From the NCBI RefSeq assembly GCF_001027285.1, contig NZ_CP011509.1, positions 10,936,501 to 11,000,500 of the forward strand: DNA of 64,000 nucleotides. The letters run 5' to 3'. The position numbers and the translations under genes were made by a program. Shown here piece after piece: positions 28,372 through 37,091 of this stretch (the stretch's first letter is position 1; each line of letters starts with the position of its first letter). Below the pieces are notes generated by a model. The model was not told the origin of the DNA, did not search any database, and worked only from the letters and a program-made list of their open reading frames with translations. The DNA is from Archangium gephyra (GTDB lineage: Bacteria; Myxococcota; Myxococcia; Myxococcales; Myxococcaceae).

Positions 28372-30145
28372 TTTTGTTCGCTATTTGCCGCTTAAGCCAT
28401 CCAAGAGCATTGAAGATATAGGGCGGACAACTGGTACCACTAAAGGCGGTTGAGACGCGCTGCGCAAAACGCCCCTTTCCTACAGATTCAACATCCTTCA
28501 AGAAGGCCTTTACATCCTTTATTTCTCCATCTCTAACAATCCCATCAACTCTTGCTTTCGCGGCATCCGATGCAGTCAATGCACGCATGGTACTGAGAAC
28601 AGCTTGGTGCTGCCCTGAAACATAGAGATCAACTTCCAGAGTCCACTTGCTCAGGAAAATCCCATGCTCAGCCGCAAGGTTGCGGATAACTGACTCATCC
28701 GAATTTGGCGGAATACGTACGCCTCTAGACGACAATAAGCGTCGAACTCGCTCTGCCCCCGTTCTCGCGCCCGATGCCCATGGATCGGCATCCGTAAGAA
28801 CCGCAAAAGGCAAATCCAACCCGCGAGAACCAAAGAATTTATCGAATGCCTCAAAGTGAGTGCCATCCACCACAACAATGGAGACCCCAATTTGGTCAAG
28901 GGACATTTTTTGCAGTTTGGCAAGCGCCGGAACGACATACTTCTCCGCAATGCCCTCTACAAGAAGCACGCCGCGAGCAAACAAGCACTCAGCACGGGTG
29001 ACATCGAGGAATCTTTCGATGTCGGCAATTTCATCTTCGGAGAATGGAGTAGTCGCCAATGACCGAGCCACAACAGAGCCAGTCGGCGTCCGACGACGCA
29101 AAACCACCAAAGATTTAACCGGGGCAACGCTCGCGAGGTTGGGCGAATGCGTGGAGAGAAAAGTTCCGACCGGGACTTTTTCTGCAAGCAAAGAAAGCTT
29201 AAAGAGGTGCTGAAAAACAAGTCGCTGAAGATGTGGATGAAGATGCGCTTCTGGCTCTTCAATTGCGAGCGTCGCATGATCGTACACATTCTCTTCACAC
29301 AACTGCTGTATCTCCAAGAACTTCAACACCAAATACAACACATTCAGCGATCCCAAACTCCCACTCTCGACACCACGTTTGCCACCGTCAATGAGAAGTT
29401 GAAGGTTACGCAGAATACGACTGGGCAGCACTGGGGCGATACCAAACGCCACCTCTGTCGTATTACCTTCTCCGGCAAACTGCGCGAGGACGTGATTTAT
29501 TTTCTCGGAGAGTTGCTGAACTTCCTCTAGCGAGGCCGCACCACTGTTAGAGGTCCTGATCTCCTCCACAAGGTCCGAGAGCACATCGCTGGAGATTTCC
29601 GAAGCCAATCGGTCTAAAAGAGGACGAAGTGGTGAGCGACGCCAATTTCGTAGATCGTCTTCGGCGTTCCGGAGCGCATGAAACACCATCATTGGCAACC
29701 GGCGACGAACCTCTGGGCTGACAAGGTTTGTAGGATCGTCCCCCCCGTAGATTGTGAATTCGTAATCGTCCTCGGATACCGGTGGCGATTCAAGGCTTTC
29801 TTTAGGCGCGAATCGGTAGGTAATTCGAGCAATCGGCGGTTCGTCTCGAATCAAATACCCACCAAGCACAGCCAAGGCATCGTCATCATCTAAATCTTCG
29901 ATATCAACTGTTATTTGAATGGAAACGCCACTTGTGATCGGGTTGGAAAGTATATCTGCGAAATCCTCCGACCCGAGATATCTCTCCGCGTCAGGAAGTG
30001 TCGGATCAAAAATTAGCCGAAGTGCAAAGAGCAAGTTTGACTTACCGCTGCCATTCTCACCAACAAGGACAGTATGGGGCCCTAGAGCAACATCAATTCC
30101 ATCAAGATTTCGAAAGTTCGAAACCTTTATTCGCGAGAGATGCAT
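28268..30145 (-). CDS. gajA: Gabija protein GajA (OLD-family ATPase and TOPRIM nuclease)
   Basis: A 625-residue protein. The N-terminal SMC/ABC-like ATPase has Walker A GENGSGKSN (29-37), a long coiled middle part and LAIEEPEAHLHP (Walker B, about 293-304) followed by STHSPNL. The C-terminal TOPRIM nuclease has the Glu in LLVEGIAEKYV (about 396) and the DxD in LTDADP (about 451-453). This is the GajA type of nuclease, which nicks DNA when nucleotide pools fall during infection. An AAGGAGGAGG Shine-Dalgarno precedes the ATG. It leads gajB with a long overlap, so the two are co-expressed. Confidence 0.92.
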   Translation of the reverse strand: MHLSRIKVSNFRNLDGIDVALGPHTVLVGENGSGKSNLLFALRLIFDPTLPDAERYLGSEDFADILSNPITSGVSIQITVDIEDLDDDDALAVLGGYLIRDEPPIARITYRFAPKESLESPPVSEDDYEFTIYGGDDPTNLVSPEVRRRLPMMVFHALRNAEDDLRNWRRSPLRPLLDRLASEISSDVLSDLVEEIRTSNSGAASLEEVQQLSEKINHVLAQFAGEGNTTEVAFGIAPVLPSRILRNLQLLIDGGKRGVESGSLGSLNVLYLVLKFLEIQQLCEENVYDHATLAIEEPEAHLHPHLQRLVFQHLFKLSLLAEKVPVGTFLSTHSPNLASVAPVKSLVVLRRRTPTGSVVARSLATTPFSEDEIADIERFLDVTRAECLFARGVLLVEGIAEKYVVPALAKLQKMSLDQIGVSIVVVDGTHFEAFDKFFGSRGLDLPFAVLTDADPWASGARTGAERVRRLLSSRGVRIPPNSDESVIRNLAAEHGIFLSKWTLEVDLYVSGQHQAVLSTMRALTASDAAKARVDGIVRDGEIKDVKAFLKDVESVGKGRFAQRVSTAFSGTSCPPYIFNALGWLKRQIANKNELIQSGRTGVASQQGAVAGVRKPRTSGRSGGPG

Positions 30146-30419
30146 CCGCCCCCTCCTCCTTGCTGACGATACCGCGGTGCCAAATAATGGTCCGGCCACC
30201 CAGCCCCTGCTTGGTAGCTTGCCCAAAGAGTATAGGCGGAACAAGCCTAGCTGGGCCGAATTTGTACGGGCTTGGCATCCGACGCATGGTCGAAACAGGG
30301 CACAGGTTGCTTCTGCCAGAGCGAAGAGCAAGCTGTACGAGGGTGAAGATCGTTAAAGTCGGCTGTCGCCGTCTTCCGGGCGCGACCAAGCAGTTGCAGG
30401 CACACCCAACATGGGGGGG
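30146..30419. other. Upstream region of gajA, 274 bases
   Basis: This gap must hold the gajA promoter on the minus strand. A TATACT hexamer read on the minus strand lies about 80 bases before the gajA start, with no good -35 partner. Composition changes here from the AT-richer island to typical GC-rich DNA. I see no tRNA gene or clear direct repeat that would mark an attachment site. Confidence 0.4.
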
Positions 30420-31892
30420 TTACTGGCGCGAGGCCAGCGTATCCTCCGGCTCCACCAGCGGCTGGAGCGAGTTGTCACGCGAACCGGGGCGGCCCAGTCC
30501 CCGGCGCACCGCGGGCAGCGAGGCCGTAACGGATCCTACGTAGAAGATGCCGTGGTAGCCCGCCTCGTTCGGCCTGTCGAACCGGTGCACGAAGAAGCGG
30601 TCTCCGTTGTCCTTGCCGCGCGCGGGCCGCACTCCGCAATCCAGCTGCGTCCCGCCCTCCACCGAGCAGATCCACGCCGAGCCGCTGTCATAGGCCATGT
30701 CCAGCGCCACCACGTGCTTCAGCTGCCCGGACAGCAGCAGCCCCATGGGCCGGTAGCTGGCATCCCACGGCAGCCCCTGGCGGGTGCGCGGGTGGATGTT
30801 GCCGGACACCACCAGGAAGAAGCGTCCCGGCTCCTGACGCACCCGCGAGAGCACCGTGGCGGCCATGGCGTCCTCATGCGCCTGACCCTTCAGCCCCGGG
30901 TGGTCGAACACGAAGGCGTCCACGTCCAGCCCCTGGGCGCGCAGCTGGCGCAGCTGCTCCAGCAGGTTCGCCATGGCCTCGCTGCTCCGCCCGTCCTGAT
31001 AGGGATTGCGCCAAAAGGGTGCCTCCATCAGCTTCAGCCAGTCGTCCTCCGAGCCGGTGCTGCGAATGAAGGTGGCCACGCGCTGCTGGTTCTCCACCGG
31101 CAGCTCCAGACCCACCGTCACGGGCGTCCCGCTCGAGGCCGTCTGGCAGGCGCCCTGCGCGAGGAAGCGTGGCACCTCCTGCGTGCCGTGCAGCTCGCCC
31201 AGCAGCATCACGCCCCCGGGCGTGGCCTGGGGAGACAACCCGATGATGGGCTGCCCGCACTCCACCGCCAGCACGGGCGCCTTCACCTCCGGTGTCTCCG
31301 CCTTCGCGACCTCCGTCTCCTTCTTCGCGTCCGGGGCCTTCCTGGCCAGCTGGGGCGCCACCGCGTGGAACACCTTCCACTCCATCACCAGGTCGCGCGA
31401 GCCCTGCGCCGAGCCGACCACGATCGCGTTCTCCCCGATCGGACGGTCCTGGAACTCCGCCTGGTCTTCCATGCTCCAACCCGACGCCTCGGCAGCCCCC
31501 GGCTCCTGCCCCACCGTCCGGTTCACGCCCCAGTCGAGCTCGTCCCCCGCGGTGGCCAGCGTCCTGTGGGCGCTCCGGGTGACGCGGATGATCCACAGCT
31601 TGCCGCGCGTGGGCGTCTCGCGCTTGCCCAGCACGAGGTAGCGGTGCCAGAAGCCCGACACCTTCGAGCCTCCGAACTCCTCGCGCCACTCCGTCTCCAG
31701 CACGAAGTTGCCCCTGTCCTCACGGAAGGACAGATGGTTGTCCGTGAAGAATTGCCGGACGGGGGGCCAGAGTTCCTCGAGGGGAACATCGTAGAGGGCC
31801 TCCTCATCGGGAATCCCCGAGCCCCTCGGCCCCGTGGCGCAGCCGGCCAGCAGGAGCATGAGCCCCATCGAAACAAGCCTCACCGAGCGCAT
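30420..31892 (-). CDS. Lipoprotein with BamC-like N-terminus and ChaN/TraB-like C-terminal domain
   Basis: A 490-residue lipoprotein (lipobox LAGC, Cys18). Residues about 30-200 contain WPPVRQFFTDNHLSFREDRG and VLETEWREEF, a pattern like the outer-membrane assembly lipoprotein BamC. A charged Lys/Glu linker follows (KKETEVAKAETPEVKAP). The C-terminal part, about 215-450, has MLLGELHGTQEVPRF, ENQQRVATFI, VFDHPGLKG and SGNIHPR, which resembles the heme-binding/esterase-like fold shared by ChaN, erythromycin esterase and TraB proteins. Function unknown. It is divergent from the GumN-type lipoprotein gene, 131 bases away. A GGGAGGAG Shine-Dalgarno supports the start. Confidence 0.7.
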   Translation of the reverse strand: MRSVRLVSMGLMLLLAGCATGPRGSGIPDEEALYDVPLEELWPPVRQFFTDNHLSFREDRGNFVLETEWREEFGGSKVSGFWHRYLVLGKRETPTRGKLWIIRVTRSAHRTLATAGDELDWGVNRTVGQEPGAAEASGWSMEDQAEFQDRPIGENAIVVGSAQGSRDLVMEWKVFHAVAPQLARKAPDAKKETEVAKAETPEVKAPVLAVECGQPIIGLSPQATPGGVMLLGELHGTQEVPRFLAQGACQTASSGTPVTVGLELPVENQQRVATFIRSTGSEDDWLKLMEAPFWRNPYQDGRSSEAMANLLEQLRQLRAQGLDVDAFVFDHPGLKGQAHEDAMAATVLSRVRQEPGRFFLVVSGNIHPRTRQGLPWDASYRPMGLLLSGQLKHVVALDMAYDSGSAWICSVEGGTQLDCGVRPARGKDNGDRFFVHRFDRPNEAGYHGIFYVGSVTASLPAVRRGLGRPGSRDNSLQPLVEPEDTLASRQ

Positions 31893-32023
31893 CCGAGCTC
31901 CTCCCGGGGAAAACCCCGACCATGAGCCTTCAACGTCCCCGGTGATGGGACATATCGGCGGAACTTCGGGTGCGCCGCTGTTCCGCTCCGGCCATGATGC
32001 GCGCCCCCCTCAACGGACCCACC

Positions 32024-32962
32024 ATGCGCCTGAACCGATTGCTCCTCGCCTTCCTCGCCCTCCTCGGCACCGCTTGCGCCACGACCCCGGCGGAGCGCCC
32101 CGCCTCCACGCCGAGCTCCGCCGCCGTCGCGGAGCGGCGTGCCTTCCTCTGGGAGGTGACGCGCCCGGGCGCCCCGGACAAGCGGCTCTACCTCACCGGC
32201 TCGGTCCACCTGGGCAGGCCCGGCCAGTTCGTCTTCCCACCGTCGCTGACGGCCGCGTTCGCACGCTCGCAGGCGCTGGTGGTGGAGCTGGACCCGGACA
32301 AGGCCGACCCGGGGAAGACCCAGCAGCTGATCCTGAGCCTGGGCACCTTCCCTCCTCCCGATGCGCTGAGCGCGCACCTGACCGAGGAGACGAAGGCGCT
32401 CCTGCCCGAGGCGATCCAGCAGGCGGGACTTCCCGCGGCCGCCGTCGAGCGCATGCGGCCCTGGCTGCTGTCCCTCACGCTCTCCATCCTGGAGATGCAG
32501 AAGGCCGGCTACTCGGAGGCGGGCGGCATCGACCGGATGCTGCTGTCCAAGGCGCGCGGCACCCAGCGCATCGTGGAGCTGGAGACGGTCGAGGAGCAGA
32601 TGCGCATGCTCGCCGGCCTCCCCGAGTCCGTGCAGGAGCTCATGCTGCGCGAGCAGCTCCAGCAGTCCTCGCAGACGGCGGTGAACATGGCGAGCATCGC
32701 CACGGCCTGGGAGGGCGGCAACCCCGACGCCCTGGCCCAGGTCCTCTTCGTGCGGGCGGACGACCCCACCATGCGGCCCTTCTACGAGGCCCTCTTCTTC
32801 ACCCGCAACCGGCGGATGGCGGACCAGCTGGCCGCGATGCTCGACCAGCCCGAGACGCACTTCGCGGTGGTGGGCGCGGGACACCTCGTGGGCGAGGAAG
32901 GCATCCTCGCCCTGCTGACCCGCAAGGGCTTCCAGGTGCGCCAGCTGTCCCGCGAGCCCTGA
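32024..32962 (+). CDS. TraB/GumN family lipoprotein
   Basis: A 312-residue protein with a lipoprotein signal (LLGTACA). The mature part has the GumN/TraB signatures: LYLTGSVHLGRPGQFVFPPS near the N-terminus, VVELDPDKAD, a long helical middle (GGIDRMLLSKARGTQRIVEL, ETVEEQMRMLAGLPE) and a C-terminal FAVVGAGHLVGEEGILALL. The paired Gly-x-x-His and Glu motifs are those proposed to bind metal in this fold. The ATG at 32024 was chosen because it starts the signal peptide; upstream in-frame ATGs at 31970, 31994 and 31997 would add a hydrophilic leader. Confidence 0.85.
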   Translation: MRLNRLLLAFLALLGTACATTPAERPASTPSSAAVAERRAFLWEVTRPGAPDKRLYLTGSVHLGRPGQFVFPPSLTAAFARSQALVVELDPDKADPGKTQQLILSLGTFPPPDALSAHLTEETKALLPEAIQQAGLPAAAVERMRPWLLSLTLSILEMQKAGYSEAGGIDRMLLSKARGTQRIVELETVEEQMRMLAGLPESVQELMLREQLQQSSQTAVNMASIATAWEGGNPDALAQVLFVRADDPTMRPFYEALFFTRNRRMADQLAAMLDQPETHFAVVGAGHLVGEEGILALLTRKGFQVRQLSREP

Positions 32963-33017
32963 AGTCCCCGAAACGCGGAAGAATCTGGATTCGCCTTGCC
33001 GCCCCGGCTGCAAGAGA

Positions 33018-34739
33018 ATGAGGCCTCCCATGCCTCACTCCGACCCTCCAGGCAACGCGGCGCCGCTCGGCACCCAACTGCTCGCCGAGCACTTCCGGGC
33101 GGACGCCGCCGCCCGCGAAGCGACCGTGACCCGCTTCATCAGCCTGATCGCCTGTCTCTTCATCGTCTCCACCCTGGGGCTGGGAGCCCGCATCGGCTGG
33201 ACCCGGGCCCTGTCCGTCGCCGGCCTGTGTGCCTTCTTCGCCGTCTATTACGGGTGGCTGTCCTGGCGGCTGCGGCGCGGCTGGTTCCATCCCGCCCTGC
33301 ATTGGATCAACGTCGGCCTGGAGACCTCCACCGGCGCGTACCTCTTCGTCTGCGACATCGCTTTCGGGACCGTCGAGCAGGCGCTGACCAACCCCATGTC
33401 CGTCCTCTGGAGCGCGACCATCGTGCTCGCGGCCCTGCGGGGCAACCGCCACCTGGCCCTCTTCGCCGGCGGTGTCGTGGCCGCCGAGACGATGCTCCTC
33501 TACGCCCTGCTGGCCTGGCCCCGGCTGGCCGAGCCCGTTCCCCTGATGTTCACCCCGCCGCTCCTCGCGCTGCGGGCCACCTACTACTTCATCATCGGCT
33601 GGCTCGCGGCGCTGGTGGCCAGCTACCTCACGCACCGGGCCGAGGAGGCGCTGCACGCCGTCCGTGAGAAGGATCTGCTGGGCAAGTACTTCCTCCACGA
33701 GCGGCTGGGCGTGGGGGGCATGGCCGAGGTGTTCCGCGCCACCTACAGCCCGGAGGGTGGCTTCGAGAAGGTGGTGGCCGTCAAGCGCATCCTCCCGGCC
33801 TACGCCGAGGACGAGGACTTCGTCACCCTCTTCCGCCGGGAGGCGGAGCTGGGCTCGCTGCTGTGCCACCCCAACATCGTCCAGGTGCTCGACGTGGGCC
33901 GGTTCGGGGACACCTACTTCATGGCCATGGAGTACATCGAGGGCCTGTCCCTGCGCGAGCTGCTCAAGAGCCACGGGCCCCTGCCACCGGAAGTGGTGGC
34001 GTACCTCGGGGCCGAGCTGGGCGAGGCGCTCGACTACGTGCACCGGCGCACCTCGAGCGAGGGCCTCCCGCTCAACCTCGTGCACCGGGACGTGAATCCC
34101 CCCAACATCCTCCTGTCGCGCATCGGCGAGGTGAAGCTGGGAGACTTCGGGGTGGCCCGGGCGGCCATCCACGTCCGGCTCACCCAGGCGGACCGGGTGC
34201 GCGGCAAGCTGGGGTACCTCGCCCCCGAGCAGGCCCGCGGCCAGTCCTTCGACGGACGGGCCGATCTCTTCGCGCTCGGCCTCACGCTGCATGAGGCGCT
34301 CACCGGGCGGCGCGTCTTCCAGGGCGAGGATGCCTCCGACACGGTGCGCGGCGAGCCCCCGCACTTCCTCGTGCCGCCCTCGGTCCATCGCCCGGACGTC
34401 CCCGCGGAGCTGGATGCCGCCATCATGGAGCTGCTCCAGTGGCGGGTCCAGGAGCGCACGCCCCGAGGCCAGCGGCTGCGTGAGCGGCTCTGTGGCATGA
34501 CGGGAGCACTCGCGCCCTATCCGCATGGGCAGAAGGAGCTGGCCCGCATCGTCCAGGAAGCCCTCGCACTCAAGGTCGGCCGCGCCCCGGTGCGGAGCCC
34601 GGAGCAGGTGACCCGGCTGGAGCGCACCCCGCTCCGCCCCCGCGGTGAGGAGGAACCCACGACGGTCCTGCCGGGCGGAAGCGTGCTCGCCAACGAGCCC
34701 CTGACCGCCACGGCCAGGGAGGGCACCCGGGAGGACTGA
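33018..34739 (+). CDS. Membrane serine/threonine protein kinase
   Basis: A 573-residue protein. The first 215 residues contain about six membrane helices; the kinase domain follows at about 225-520. Key kinase residues are intact: Gly-rich loop LGVGGMAEVF, Lys in VAVKRIL (about 257), catalytic HRDVNPPN (about 356-363), DFGVA and LAPEQ. The C-terminal tail is Pro/Arg-rich. Having the membrane part before the kinase is the reverse of the usual PknB layout and may couple a membrane signal to the kinase. Another ATG lies 12 bases downstream. The histidine kinase gene follows after 78 bases. Confidence 0.88.
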   Translation: MRPPMPHSDPPGNAAPLGTQLLAEHFRADAAAREATVTRFISLIACLFIVSTLGLGARIGWTRALSVAGLCAFFAVYYGWLSWRLRRGWFHPALHWINVGLETSTGAYLFVCDIAFGTVEQALTNPMSVLWSATIVLAALRGNRHLALFAGGVVAAETMLLYALLAWPRLAEPVPLMFTPPLLALRATYYFIIGWLAALVASYLTHRAEEALHAVREKDLLGKYFLHERLGVGGMAEVFRATYSPEGGFEKVVAVKRILPAYAEDEDFVTLFRREAELGSLLCHPNIVQVLDVGRFGDTYFMAMEYIEGLSLRELLKSHGPLPPEVVAYLGAELGEALDYVHRRTSSEGLPLNLVHRDVNPPNILLSRIGEVKLGDFGVARAAIHVRLTQADRVRGKLGYLAPEQARGQSFDGRADLFALGLTLHEALTGRRVFQGEDASDTVRGEPPHFLVPPSVHRPDVPAELDAAIMELLQWRVQERTPRGQRLRERLCGMTGALAPYPHGQKELARIVQEALALKVGRAPVRSPEQVTRLERTPLRPRGEEEPTTVLPGGSVLANEPLTATAREGTRED

Positions 34740-34817
34740 ACCGGGCCACATGGCCCCGGAGGGCCGTATCCTGGTATTCTCGATGCGACGTTCGCGCCTT
34801 CGCGCCCCGGTGAGGCA

Positions 34818-35930
34818 GTGCCCCAGTCCAAGGAATCGCTCGAGACGTTGCTGCAGGTGGTGCTCAGCCTCACCGACAGCCTCGTCTTCGAATTCGATGC
34901 CGGCGGCCACTTCCTCGCGGCGTGGACCCGGTCCGACTCGCAGCTGGTGCTGCCCCGGGAGGCGTTCATGGGGCGCCACATCTCCGAGGTGATGGATCCC
35001 CAGACCGCCGCGCGCACCCTGGAGAGCATCCAGCGCGTGCTGGCCCGGGGGGAGCCCGAGCGCTTCGAGTATTCGGTGGAGGTGGAGGGCGGGCGCCGGT
35101 GGTACAGCGCCGATGCGACACTGGTGCCCGACCGGCCGGGCGTGGCCTTCCTGACCCGGGACATCACCCGGCAGAAGACGCTCGAGCTGAGCCTGCTCCA
35201 GGCGGACCGGCTGGCGGCCCTGGGGACGTTGGCCGCGGGCGTGGCGCACGAGGTGAACAACCCCCTGGGCTACCTCTCCTCCAACCTCCACTTCATCGAG
35301 GAGGGACTGGCCGAGGTGCGGCGGGCGCTCGCCGGCACACCCGGCCTCGCCCCGCTGGTGGCCCGGCTGGAGGAGTGCGAGGAGGCGCTCGACGAGGCGA
35401 GGCAGGGCACCACGCGCATCCGCAACGTGGTGGGCGACCTGAAGACGTTCGCGCGGGGCGAGGACACGGGCCCGGAGAAGGAACAGGCGGATGTCCGGCG
35501 GGCGCTGGAGATGTCCATCAACATGGCCATGCCGGAGCTGCGGCACCGGGCCCGCATGGTGTGGCACGTGGAGGAGGTGCCACCGGTGCGCGGCAGTGAA
35601 TCGCGCCTGGGGCAGGTGCTCCTCAACCTGCTGCTCAACGCGGCCCAGGCCATCCCCGAGGGCGCACCGGCGGAGAACACCGTGGAGGCGCTCGTGCGGG
35701 CCGAGGGTGGCAAGGTGGCCATCGAGATCCGCGACACCGGCCACGGCATCTCTCCGGAGAACCTCAAGCGCATCTTCGAGCCGTTCTTCACCACCCGGCC
35801 CGCGGGCGTGGGAACGGGCCTGGGGCTGGCCATCTGCCACAGCATCGTCATCGCGATGGGGGGCGAGCTCACCGTGGAGAGCACCGTGGGCCAGGGCACC
35901 TGCTTCCGCGTGCTGTTGCCCACCACCTGA
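34818..35930 (+). CDS. PAS-domain sensor histidine kinase
   Basis: A 370-residue kinase starting at GTG. A PAS domain (about residues 10-115, with SLTDSLVFEFDAGGHFL and FLTRDITRQKTLEL) is followed by the HisKA helix with the phospho-acceptor His (TLAAGVAHEVNNPLGYLSSN) and a HATPase domain: N box VLLNLLLNAAQAI, G1 RDTGHGI, F box IFEPFF and G2 GVGTGLGLAI. It has no membrane helix, so it senses a cytoplasmic signal. No response regulator is adjacent, which makes it an orphan. It may work with the Ser/Thr kinase encoded just upstream. Confidence 0.9.
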   Translation: MPQSKESLETLLQVVLSLTDSLVFEFDAGGHFLAAWTRSDSQLVLPREAFMGRHISEVMDPQTAARTLESIQRVLARGEPERFEYSVEVEGGRRWYSADATLVPDRPGVAFLTRDITRQKTLELSLLQADRLAALGTLAAGVAHEVNNPLGYLSSNLHFIEEGLAEVRRALAGTPGLAPLVARLEECEEALDEARQGTTRIRNVVGDLKTFARGEDTGPEKEQADVRRALEMSINMAMPELRHRARMVWHVEEVPPVRGSESRLGQVLLNLLLNAAQAIPEGAPAENTVEALVRAEGGKVAIEIRDTGHGISPENLKRIFEPFFTTRPAGVGTGLGLAICHSIVIAMGGELTVESTVGQGTCFRVLLPTT

Positions 35931-36019
35931 CCGCCGTCCGGAAGATTGGGTGGAGATGACGCGCGGCCCTCGCTAGGACGTGCGCCACATCATCCACGTC
36001 GCAGGAGGAGTCATTTCCC

Positions 36020-37030
36020 ATGAAGGCTTATGAGTTGCACAAGACGGGCGGCCCCGAGGCCTGGGTGCAGGTGGAGCGTCCCGAGCCCAAGCCCGGACCG
36101 GGCCAGGCGCTGGTGCGCATCCGGGCGGTGTCGCTGAACTACCGGGACCTGATGATCGCCAGGGGCGGCTACATGCAGCCCTCCCCACGGCCCATCCTCC
36201 CCGTGTCGGACGGAGCCGGCGAGGTGGTGGCGGTGGGCACGGGCGTCACCCGCGTGAGGCCTGGAGACCGCGTGGCCCCCACCTTCTTCCAGAACTGGAC
36301 CGACGGCGATGAGAACCGGGGCCAGCGCCGTGCGCTCGGCGCGGGGGAGATCGACGGCGTGCTGGCCGAGTACGTCACCGTGGACGCGGAGGCGCTCGTG
36401 CACCTGCCCGAGGGCTACAGCTTCGAGGAGGGCGCCACCCTGCCCTGCGCGGCCGTCACGGTGTGGAACGCGCTGGTGTCAACGGGCCAGCTGAAGGCGG
36501 GGCAGACGGTGCTGGCCCAGGGCACGGGCGGCGTCTCCATCTTCGCCCTCCAGTTCGCCCGCGTGCTGGGCGCGCGCGTCATCATCACCTCCAGCCAGGA
36601 CGAGAAGCTGGAGCGCGCACGGGCACTCGGCGCGGACCAGCTCATCAACTACAAGAAGACGCCGGACTGGGAGGCGAAGGTCCTGGAGCTGACCGGCGGC
36701 AAGGGCGTGGAGCACGTCATCGAGGTGGGCGGCGAGCAGACGATGCCGCGGTCCATCCGGGCCACGGCGTCCGGCGGGCACATCCACATCATCGGCCTGC
36801 TCAGCGGTGCCTTCGGCAAGCCCGACCCCGCCCTCGCCGGCTCCAAGCAGATCCACTTCCATCAGATCTACGTGGGCAGCCGCGCCATGTTCGAGGACAT
36901 GAACCGGGCCATCACCCAGCACAAGCTCAAGCCCATCATCGACCGGACCTTCCCCTTCGAGCAGGCGCGCGAGGCCCTGCGCTACCTCCAGGACGGCGCC
37001 CACTTCGGCAAGGTCGTCATCAAGGTCTGA
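36020..37030 (+). CDS. NAD(P)-dependent alcohol dehydrogenase / quinone reductase-like (MDR family)
   Basis: A 336-residue medium-chain reductase. The N-terminal GroES-like part has PGQALVRIRAVSLNYRDLMI and the Rossmann half has VLAQGTGGVSIFALQFARVL followed by TSSQDEKLERARALGADQLI. The Cys cluster of the structural zinc is absent, as in quinone oxidoreductases and related zinc-free members. The substrate is not known. An AGGAGG Shine-Dalgarno is well placed. It is convergent with ohr, and its product could help with carbonyls or quinones made under peroxide stress, which is only inference. Confidence 0.85.
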   Translation: MKAYELHKTGGPEAWVQVERPEPKPGPGQALVRIRAVSLNYRDLMIARGGYMQPSPRPILPVSDGAGEVVAVGTGVTRVRPGDRVAPTFFQNWTDGDENRGQRRALGAGEIDGVLAEYVTVDAEALVHLPEGYSFEEGATLPCAAVTVWNALVSTGQLKAGQTVLAQGTGGVSIFALQFARVLGARVIITSSQDEKLERARALGADQLINYKKTPDWEAKVLELTGGKGVEHVIEVGGEQTMPRSIRATASGGHIHIIGLLSGAFGKPDPALAGSKQIHFHQIYVGSRAMFEDMNRAITQHKLKPIIDRTFPFEQAREALRYLQDGAHFGKVVIKV

Positions 37031-37054
37031 GCCGGCCGCGCGGCCACGGGGCGA

Positions 37055-37083
37055 GACGCGGGCCTTTCACCGGGGCCCGCGTC
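37055..37083. terminator. Bidirectional terminator hairpin
   Basis: GACGCGGGCC (37055-37064) and GGCCCGCGTC (37074-37083) make a perfect 10-bp stem with a 9-base loop between the convergent dehydrogenase and ohr genes. Confidence 0.7.
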
Positions 37084-37091
37084 ACCCGGCC

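Noticed and set aside
30146-30410. tRNA or attachment site at the right edge of the Gabija island
   Set aside because: No cloverleaf-like sequence or matching direct repeat with the left edge could be seen by eye.
32799-35840. Open frame of over 1000 codons antisense to both kinases
   Set aside because: The plus strand holds intact Ser/Thr and histidine kinase motifs; the antisense product has none.
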